Made by a program: the position numbers and the translations under genes. The notes under the pieces were generated by a model. The model was not told where the DNA came from, did not search any database, and saw nothing but the letters and a program-made list of their open reading frames with translations. A DNA stretch of 13,161 bases from Acidimicrobiia bacterium (GTDB lineage Bacteria > Actinomycetota > Acidimicrobiia > Acidimicrobiales > AC-14): assembly GCA_019243595.1 (NCBI GenBank), contig JAFAUA010000184.1:1-13161 (forward strand), given 5' to 3'. Numbering within the stretch: the first letter of the stretch is position 1; every line of letters begins with the position of its first letter. Shown one piece after another: positions 6,374 to 11,517 of this stretch.

Positions 6374-6666
6374 GAACCCCCCGACGACACGCGCCCGCTG
6401 CCCGAGCTGGAGCGGATCGAGTAGGACGGCGACTGCAGCTGATTGCTGCTGCTGCTGTCGTCGCTGGAGGACGTCGACTGCGTGGTGGTGGCCGTCGTCG
6501 ACTGCGTCTGGGTTTGGGTCGCAGCCGTCGACGTCCCGGAGAAGGACCGAGCGGCAAGTGCGGACAGGGCGGCGGTCAACACCAGGCCGCCGGCGACCGC
6601 GCCTTTCGTGATGGTGGAGATGCGCCGCAGCCCGGCGTCGCGGCGGCGAGCGGGATCAGAACTCAT
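6370..6666 (-). CDS. Small membrane-anchored Ser/Thr-rich protein, first gene of the redox operon
   Basis: A 98-residue protein. It has a basic N-terminus (MSSDPARRRDAGLRR), one hydrophobic helix (about 21-40, KGAVAGGLVLTAALSALAA), then a Ser/Thr/Gln-rich low-complexity tail with a run of Ser/Asp and a terminal SSGGS. The tail should lie outside the cell. I know of no function. In related actinobacterial clusters an FMN-bind protein (anchor, linker, SGAT motif) often sits next to apbE. Here only an anchor and linker are seen and no FMN-bind domain follows. The sequence SGTST (43-47) just after the membrane helix faintly resembles a flavinylation site. The ATG at 6666 is preferred because the basic end and helix follow it; an in-frame GTG lies at 6723. 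Its stop overlaps apbE, so it is probably coupled. Confidence 0.7.
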   Translation of the reverse strand: MSSDPARRRDAGLRRISTITKGAVAGGLVLTAALSALAARSFSGTSTAATQTQTQSTTATTTQSTSSSDDSSSSNQLQSPSYSIRSSSGSGRVSSGGS

Positions 6667-6767
6667 GGCACAGATGCTCGGCCCCGCGCCTCCGCAGCCC
6701 CTCTGTGCTTTCTGTGAAGTCACCGAGAACCCGATTCTCAGGGTTGCCTACGAACTCGGAACGTCGT

Positions 6768-6784
6768 CTGAGGAACCGTCCAGC
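6768..6784 (+). promoter_or_regulatory. Possible second binding site for the OmpR-type regulator
   Basis: CTGAGGAAC followed by 3 bases and CCAG matches the arrangement at 9937-9952 in front of the response-regulator gene in 13 positions at identical spacing. It lies about 100 bp upstream of the first gene of the redox operon. The 11-bp-phased third half-site seen at 9959 is not found here. This is a suggestive similarity only. Confidence 0.25.
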
Positions 6785-6942
6785 CCCCTCCGACCCCCCC
6801 TGGGCACCCTCGGCCCAAAGAGCGCGCTCGTAGCTGCCATGGCCGCCACCGCCACCACCGGAGGGGCCATCGCCGCCCTCATTGCGCGGCGCGAACCGGA
6901 AGATGCGGAGCAATCTCGAGAACGTGGAGAGGTTGTGAGATT

Positions 6943-6990
6943 AGTAAAGCATTTACTTGACTGTCCTTCTCTGCGGCGCGATAGTCAAGT
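6943..6990 (+). promoter_or_regulatory. Leaderless promoter with palindromic ArsR-type operator
   Basis: TTGACT (6957-6962), a 17-bp spacer and GATAGT (6980-6985) form a good vegetative promoter, with the ATG at 6993 beginning 7 nt after the -10 box, the geometry of a leaderless mRNA. A perfect 8-bp inverted repeat ACTTGACT (6955-6962) / AGTCAAGT (6983-6990) covers both boxes. A second palindrome AGTAAA-GCA-TTTACT (6943-6957) lies just upstream. Both are plausible sites for the dimeric repressor encoded downstream, implying autorepression. Confidence 0.6.
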
Positions 6991-6992
6991 GG

Positions 6993-7340
6993 ATGGTTAA
7001 CAATGCTGCGGTCCTGGATCGGGCCTTTCACGCTCTGGCCGATCCGACGCGGCGGTCGATCGTCGACCGCCTGAGCCGGGGCCCGGCCTCGGTGAAGGAA
7101 CTCGCCGAGCCGTTGCCGATGTCGTTGGCCGCGGTCGTGCAACACGTGCAGGCGCTCGAGGGGAGTGGGCTGGTGAGCTCGGAGAAGGTCGGGCGTGTTC
7201 GCACGTGCCGGCTGGAGCCGTCGGCGTTGGCCGCCGTCGAGCGATGGGCGGCCGACTGCAGGACGACGTGGCAGGCCCGGCTCGACCGTCTCGGCGACCA
7301 CCTCGCCGAGTCGGCGAAGACGAACCCAAAGAAGAAGTGA
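6993..7340 (+). CDS. ArsR-type winged-helix transcriptional repressor
   Basis: A 115-residue protein. The N-terminal helix AFHALADPTRRSIVDRLSRG (residues 11-30) is the ArsR/SmtB signature. It is followed by the helix-turn-helix ASVKELAEPLPMSLAAVVQH (about 32-51), the recognition helix and wing QALEGSGLVSSEKVGRVRTCRLEP, and a C-terminal dimerisation helix with a Lys-rich tail. No metal-binding ELCVC motif is present, so it is probably not a metal sensor. It belongs to the class commonly paired with AHSA1/SRPBCC genes, as here: its TGA is 17 bp before the next ATG. The ATG at 6993 was chosen because the promoter places the transcript start there and the family motif follows directly. An in-frame upstream ATG (6957) falls inside the -35 box. 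Confidence 0.9.
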   Translation: MVNNAAVLDRAFHALADPTRRSIVDRLSRGPASVKELAEPLPMSLAAVVQHVQALEGSGLVSSEKVGRVRTCRLEPSALAAVERWAADCRTTWQARLDRLGDHLAESAKTNPKKK

Positions 7341-7357
7341 CGAAGCGGAGGTCCACG

Positions 7358-7888
7358 ATGACGAACACCCAAACCCAGCCCGACGGCCGGCTCGTCGAGG
7401 TCGACGGCGCCTACCAGATCGAATTCGAGCGGGTGTATCCGCACCCGATCGAAGAAGTCTGGGATGCCATCACCAACCCTGCACGCATCGCCAAGTGGTG
7501 GCTGCCCTTCGACGCCGACATCGAGCTCGACCTCCGGCCCGGCGGCAAGTACGAACTCCGGGCCAAGGGGCCCGAGGCCATGGAGATCTCGTGGACGGTC
7601 GTGCGCGTCGAGCCGCCCACACTGTTCGAGCACACGCACTCCGACATCGGGGGCAACATCCGGTGGATGCTGCACGACGAGGGCGGCGCCACGCGCCTCG
7701 AGCTCGTACAGACGCCGGCCGACCGGAACGCCGTCATCGAGATGGGGTTCATCGTCGGCCTGCACATGTCGCTCGACCGCCTCGGTCGCGACCTCGACGG
7801 CGTCGCCGACAACCCGTGGGACTGGGACGTGGAGGCCGTGCACAAGGAGCGGTACGCCGAGAACGGGCTGGCCCGTCAGCCCACGTAG
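7358..7888 (+). CDS. AHSA1/SRPBCC-domain protein paired with the ArsR-type regulator
   Basis: A 176-residue soluble protein with a START-like AHSA1 fold. It has IEFERVYPHPIEEVWDAITN (21-40), then PARIAKWW (41-48) and a D-x-R-PGGKYEL hairpin (59-67). Further along are VVRVEPPTLFEH (81-92) and a C-terminal amphipathic helix (GFIVGLHMSLDRLGRDLDG). Such proteins have a hydrophobic ligand cavity, and the ligand is unknown. The ATG at 7358 has GGAGG 6 nt upstream; an in-frame GTG at 7337 would overlap the arsR stop but lacks this support. It is co-transcribed with the repressor. The last 13 bp overlap the 3' end of the convergent glycosyltransferase gene, with no terminator hairpin between them. 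Confidence 0.9.
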   Translation: MTNTQTQPDGRLVEVDGAYQIEFERVYPHPIEEVWDAITNPARIAKWWLPFDADIELDLRPGGKYELRAKGPEAMEISWTVVRVEPPTLFEHTHSDIGGNIRWMLHDEGGATRLELVQTPADRNAVIEMGFIVGLHMSLDRLGRDLDGVADNPWDWDVEAVHKERYAENGLARQPT

Positions 7889-9867
7889 TACAGGGTCGAC
7901 GAGCCGCCGTAGTCGACCTGGGTGCCGTTCGACGTCACCCAGTCGCGGATGCCGTTGTTGCCGCCGCCCGGTCCTCCGCCGCCGGGGCCGCCCGGGGCAC
8001 CGAAGCCGCCTGCGCCGCCCGGACCGAAACCGCCCACAGGGCCGCCGAAGCCGCCTGGGCCGCCGCCGCTCACCAGCACGTAGTGGACCTTGCCTCGGGC
8101 GACGAGCTGCTGGAACTGTGCGAGCGTCGGGGCCGGGTCGTTGCCGTTGAACCCGCCGATGGTGATCACCGGTTGGCCGGTGGCGATGATGATCGGGCCC
8201 GACGACTGGGAGCCGAAGGCGGCGACGAGGTAGGTGGCGTTGCCCTTGTGCGACGTCAGGTACCGGACGAGGGCGGTATCGACGGTCTCGTTGCCGGGAC
8301 CGCGGCGGGCAGCGGACGTCGTCGGCCCCGCCGCCGCGAGGGGGCCGGTCCGCGAGTGGGCGACGGTCGTCAATGAGTACGCCGTCGGCCCGGCCAACAA
8401 TGCGACCCCGGCGACGGCCGCCGACCCGAGCAACAACCACCGGCCCCGGAAGTGGAACGTGAGCCACACACCGAGCGCGGCCACGAAGGCGCCGACGACG
8501 ATCAGCGGACGTAGCCACGGCGCGTACGACGGCGTCCGATCCAAAAGGGCGACGGCCAGACCGGCCGATGCCAACACGGTCGCCGGCAGCAGCCAGCTGG
8601 CCCACACGTGCCGGCGCCCCAACCGCCACAGGGCGACAGCACCGGCGCCCGCCAACGCCGCGACAGCCGGCGCAAGGGCCACCGTGTAATACGGGTGGAA
8701 GATCCCTTGGGCCTTGCTGAACACGACGGCGGTGATCAGCGCCCAGCCGCCCCACAGCACCCACCCGGCCCGACCCCGATCGGTGCGCCCGGCCCGCCGC
8801 GTCAGCCATAGACCGGCGCCAAGCCCGACCAGAGCCAACGGCAACAGCCACGCGATCTGACCGCCGAGCTCGGAATTGAACAGCCGCAGCCAGCTCGCCG
8901 ACCCGCCGAAGCCCGCCCCACCGGGACCGCCCGGACCGCCAAGCCCGCCCGGCCCACCAACGCCACCCGGTCCACCGATGCCGCTCGGCGCGCCGCCCGG
9001 ACCGCCGTTGCCGAAGATCCGCGACAGGCCGTTGTAACCGAAGATCAGATCGAGCACGGAGTTGTTCGTCGAACCGCCGATGAACGGACGCGCTGACGCC
9101 GGCCACAGGGTCACTGCGGCGACCCACCATCCCGCGGACACCAGCAATGCACAACCACCGGCCACCAGCTGCAGCAGCCGCCGCCGCAACTTCGGCCGCC
9201 CGGCCCACAGGTACACGCCCGCGAACACGGGCAGGACGATGAACGCCTGCAGCATCTTGGTCTCGAAGGCGAGGCCCAGCAGCGCGCCGCACACCACCAG
9301 AGCCCTCGTCCGCCCGGTCTCGATCGCCGACCACAGCGCCCACGCCGACGCCAGCAACAGGAACGTCAACAGCGCGTCGGGGTTGTTGTAGCGGAACATG
9401 ATCACCGCCACCGGCGTCAGGGCCAACGCCAACGCCGCCAGGTGCGCTGCCACATCACCGGCCCACTTGCGCACCAGCCGGTGGAGGATCAGCACCGACC
9501 CAACGCCCGCCAAAGCCTGCGGCAACAGGATGCTCCACGAGTTGAACCCGAACATCCGCGCCGACAGCGCCTGCACCCAGAAGGCGGCCGGTGGCTTGTC
9601 GACGGTGATGAACGACCCGGGGTCGATGGCGCCGAAGAACAAGGCCTTCCAGCTCTTCGTTCCCGCCTTCACCGCCGCCGCGTAGTACGAGTTGGCCCAC
9701 CCCATCGACGACAGCCCCCACGTGTACAGCACGGCCGCCAACACCCCGATGGCGGCGGTGATGACGAGGTTCCGCCGGTCCCGAGGAACAAGGCCCCCGA
9801 TTCGGGGGCCTTGTTCCTCGAGAGCCGGGGTGGCCTGGGCCTGGGGTTCGGAGTCGAGCGTGAGCAT
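7876..9867 (-). CDS. Polytopic GT39/ArnT-like glycosyltransferase with Gly-rich extracellular loops
   Basis: A 663-residue membrane enzyme with about 11-13 hydrophobic helices. The first periplasmic loop contains ANSYYAAAVKAG and DPGSFITVDKPPAAFWVQAL (82-101), where members of this lipid-linked-sugar transferase family keep their catalytic acids (D82 and D90 are candidates). Then FRYNNPDALLTFLLLASAWA and ETKMLQAF follow. The C-terminal soluble part (about 500-663) has ATYLVAAFGSQSSGPIIIATG and VHYVLVSGGG. Two glycine/proline repeats, about 287-322 and 600-637, are built of GGPGG units and face outward. It would transfer a sugar from a polyprenyl phosphate donor, possibly made by the GT2 next door. 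The ATG at 9867 has GTGAGGA about 10 nt upstream. The N-terminal tail (codons 16-29) is encoded by a perfect palindrome. Confidence 0.9.
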   Translation of the reverse strand: MLTLDSEPQAQATPALEEQGPRIGGLVPRDRRNLVITAAIGVLAAVLYTWGLSSMGWANSYYAAAVKAGTKSWKALFFGAIDPGSFITVDKPPAAFWVQALSARMFGFNSWSILLPQALAGVGSVLILHRLVRKWAGDVAAHLAALALALTPVAVIMFRYNNPDALLTFLLLASAWALWSAIETGRTRALVVCGALLGLAFETKMLQAFIVLPVFAGVYLWAGRPKLRRRLLQLVAGGCALLVSAGWWVAAVTLWPASARPFIGGSTNNSVLDLIFGYNGLSRIFGNGGPGGAPSGIGGPGGVGGPGGLGGPGGPGGAGFGGSASWLRLFNSELGGQIAWLLPLALVGLGAGLWLTRRAGRTDRGRAGWVLWGGWALITAVVFSKAQGIFHPYYTVALAPAVAALAGAGAVALWRLGRRHVWASWLLPATVLASAGLAVALLDRTPSYAPWLRPLIVVGAFVAALGVWLTFHFRGRWLLLGSAAVAGVALLAGPTAYSLTTVAHSRTGPLAAAGPTTSAARRGPGNETVDTALVRYLTSHKGNATYLVAAFGSQSSGPIIIATGQPVITIGGFNGNDPAPTLAQFQQLVARGKVHYVLVSGGGPGGFGGPVGGFGPGGAGGFGAPGGPGGGGPGGGNNGIRDWVTSNGTQVDYGGSSTLYYVG
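9782..9820. repeat. Perfect 39-base palindrome inside the GT39 5' coding region
   Basis: Two 19-bp perfectly complementary arms (9782-9800 and 9802-9820) flank a single central base, giving a very stable GC-rich hairpin. It spans codons 16-29 of the glycosyltransferase, about 45 bases after its ATG, in the cytoplasmic tail before the first membrane helix. It resembles an intergenic terminator core (AAGGCCCCCGA / TCGGGGGCCTT) rather than coding sequence, yet keeps the frame open. Confidence 0.92.
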
Positions 9868-9890
9868 GGACCCGGATCCTCACGTCGGCC

Positions 9891-9964
9891 CCTCAGAGAT
9901 TCCTCAGCGCCAGCCAAAAATCGCCGCCAATCCCCTCTGAGGAACTTCCCAGGATCGACTGAGA
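9891..9964. promoter_or_regulatory. 11-bp-phased CTGAGG half-site array between GT39 and response regulator
   Basis: Toward the response-regulator gene: CTGAGG (9937), CCCAGG (9948) and CTGAGA (9959), each starting 11 bp apart. Toward the glycosyltransferase gene: two CTGAGG on the minus strand (9907-9902 and 9896-9891), also 11 bp apart. OmpR/PhoP-family regulators bind direct half-sites spaced by one helical turn. The last plus-strand half-site would overlap the -35 position of a leaderless promoter with -10 GACTCT (9985-9990) 7 nt before the ATG at 9998. I infer autoregulation and control of the divergent glycosyltransferase. Confidence 0.5.
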
Positions 9965-9997
9965 GACGGCCAAGCCCGCACCCCGACTCTCACGCTC

Positions 9998-10744
9998 ATG
10001 GAAACCGCAGCTCTGCCTAGTGTTCTCGAGCGAATGGCGGCCGACCGCAAGCCCCGCGTCCTCGTCGTCGACGACGAGGAGCACATCACCGAGCTGGTGT
10101 CGATGGGCCTCGGCTACAACGGCTTCGACGTTGAGCGGGTCGCCACCGGCCGCGCCGCCCTCGAGTCCGCCGACAAGCGCAAGCCCGATCTGATCGTGCT
10201 CGACGTGATGCTCCCCGACCTCGACGGTTTCGAGGTCACCCGCCGCCTCCGTCAGAGCGAGGGCGCCGGCACCCGCATCCCCGTCATCTTCCTGACCGCC
10301 AAGGACACCACCGCCGACAAGATCCAGGGCCTGCGCCTCGGCAGCGACGACTACGTCACCAAGCCGTTCAGCATCGAGGAGCTCATCGAGCGGGTCAAAG
10401 CAGTCCTCAGAAGGGCCCAGGGCGTCGGCCCCGGCGAGCACAAGCTCTCTTTCGCCGACCTCGAGCTCGACGAGGACACCCGTGAGGTCTGGCGCGACGG
10501 ACGCCTCATCGAGCTGACCCCCACCGAGTACAAGCTCCTCCACTACCTGCTGGCCAACGCCCGCCGCGTCCTCACCCGCGACCAGATCCTCGAGCACGTG
10601 TGGGACTACACCTTCGCCGGCAACGCCAGCGTGCTCGAGACCTACATCTCCTATCTCCGCCACAAGATCGACGCCGACACCGACGCCCAGCCGCTCATCC
10701 ACACCGTGCGGGGTGTGGGCTACACCCTGAGGGAAGCCCGGTGA
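9998..10744 (+). CDS. OmpR/PhoP-family response regulator
   Basis: A 248-residue two-domain regulator. The receiver domain (about 20-136) has acidic D25/D26, the phospho-acceptor D69 in DLIVLDVMLPDLDG, T100 in FLTAKD and K122 in YVTKPF. The winged-helix DNA-binding domain (about 147-245) has LTPTEYKLLHYLLANARRVL, then DQILEHVWDY, the recognition helix region NASVLETYISYLRHKI, and the terminal wing VRGVGYTLR. All key residues are intact. Two starts are possible: ATG 9998, likely leaderless, or ATG 10034 at residue 13; neither has a clear Shine-Dalgarno. The gene overlaps the GT2 gene by GTGA (10741-10744), and the kinase follows, forming a three-gene signalling operon. Phased half-sites upstream suggest autoregulation. 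Confidence 0.93.
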   Translation: METAALPSVLERMAADRKPRVLVVDDEEHITELVSMGLGYNGFDVERVATGRAALESADKRKPDLIVLDVMLPDLDGFEVTRRLRQSEGAGTRIPVIFLTAKDTTADKIQGLRLGSDDYVTKPFSIEELIERVKAVLRRAQGVGPGEHKLSFADLELDEDTREVWRDGRLIELTPTEYKLLHYLLANARRVLTRDQILEHVWDYTFAGNASVLETYISYLRHKIDADTDAQPLIHTVRGVGYTLREAR

Positions 10745-11517
10745 ACCCCGACGTCGAGATCGTCATCCCCGTCTACAACGAGGAAGCGACGCTCGAAGCC
10801 TCGGTCAACCGACTGCACGACTACCTCGACCAGCACCTCCCGTTCACCTGGCGCATCACCATCGCCGACAACGCCAGCCGCGACCGCACACCCGAACGAG
10901 CCGACCGGCTCGCACGCGAACTGCCCAACACCGCCGTCCTCCACCTCCCCGAGAAGGGCCGCGGCCGGGCCCTCCGCAAGGCGTGGACCGACAGCACAGC
11001 CAAGGTCCTCGCCTACATGGACGTCGACCTCTCGACCGACCTCGACGCCCTCCTCCCGCTCGTCGCGCCGCTCGTCTCCGGCCACAGCGACATCGCCATC
11101 GGCACCCGCCTCGCGCATGGCTCCCACGTCGTCCGCGGTCCCAAGCGCGAGCTCATCTCCCGCGCCTACAACCTCATCCTCAAGGCCATGCTGCACAACG
11201 GGTTCTCCGACGCCCAGTGCGGTTTCAAGGCCGTCCGCGCCGACGTCGCCAAAGCCCTTCTTCCGCTCGTGGAGGACGACGGCTGGTTCTTCGACACCGA
11301 GCTGCTCGTCCTCGCCGAGCACAACGGCCTGCGCATCCACGAGGTCCCCGTCGACTGGATCGACGATGCCGACTCCCGTGTCGACGTCACCGCCACCGCC
11401 GTCGAGGACCTGCGGGGCATCTGCCGTGTGCTGCGCCGCTTCGCCGCCGGGGAGGGGGTCGTGTCGGACGGCTCCCTGCCCCGGCGACGCACCCGCACCC
11501 TGCAAAAGGCTGGGTGA
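10741..11517 (+). CDS. GT2-family glycosyltransferase, DPM1/ALG5-like (polyprenyl-phosphate sugar synthase)
   Basis: A 258-residue GT-A fold enzyme. It has IVIPVYNEEATLEASV (7-22), IADNASRDRT (41-50) and a nucleotide-sugar site with EKGRGRALRKA (71-81). The metal-binding DVD is at 94-96 in YMDVDLSTDL. Further along are AIGTRL (119-124), RGPKRELISRAYN (132-144), DAQCGFKA (157-164) and DGWFFDTELL (180-189), and VPVDW closes the core. This order is typical of dolichyl/polyprenyl-phosphate mannosyl- or glucosyltransferases. No C-terminal membrane helices or GtrA domain are fused. It could make the lipid-linked sugar used by the divergent GT39-like enzyme. The start is GTG at 10741, overlapping the regulator stop, with GAGGGAAG upstream; it ends in a TGATG overlap with the kinase gene. 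The position between regulator and kinase is notable. Confidence 0.93.
   Translation: MNPDVEIVIPVYNEEATLEASVNRLHDYLDQHLPFTWRITIADNASRDRTPERADRLARELPNTAVLHLPEKGRGRALRKAWTDSTAKVLAYMDVDLSTDLDALLPLVAPLVSGHSDIAIGTRLAHGSHVVRGPKRELISRAYNLILKAMLHNGFSDAQCGFKAVRADVAKALLPLVEDDGWFFDTELLVLAEHNGLRIHEVPVDWIDDADSRVDVTATAVEDLRGICRVLRRFAAGEGVVSDGSLPRRRTRTLQKAG

Larger units (their letters stand above)
6667..6992. other. Intergenic region between divergent redox operon and arsR-type gene
   Basis: About 326 bases without a convincing gene. It includes a possible response-regulator-like site at 6768-6784, a small GAGAA/TTCTC inverted repeat (6725-6739), a C-rich stretch (6781-6800), and the promoter/operator of the ArsR-type gene at the right end (6943-6990). 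Short open frames on both strands lack family resemblance, ribosome-binding sites and good codon use. The promoter of the redox operon should also be here, but I cannot identify it with confidence. Confidence 0.6.

Noticed and set aside
6441..6470. Short run of GCT/CAG trinucleotides as a phase-variable repeat
   Set aside because: Only about four perfect units encode part of a Ser run; too short to suggest slippage-based switching.
4887..6557. A 556-codon frame covering apbE and the cytochrome
   Set aside because: Only its last 193 codons are family-like. The upstream part is Arg/Pro-rich shadow sequence of the apbE gene in another frame.
6840..7000. Small plus-strand frame starting at ATG 6840 with an Ala/Thr/Gly-rich N-terminus
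   Set aside because: It has no ribosome-binding site, runs across the arsR promoter, overlaps the arsR start in another frame and shows no family resemblance.
7960..8070. GGPGG-encoding DNA as a CRISPR-like or tandem repeat array
   Set aside because: The repeats are irregular, without uniform spacers, and lie in frame in the glycosyltransferase coding sequence.
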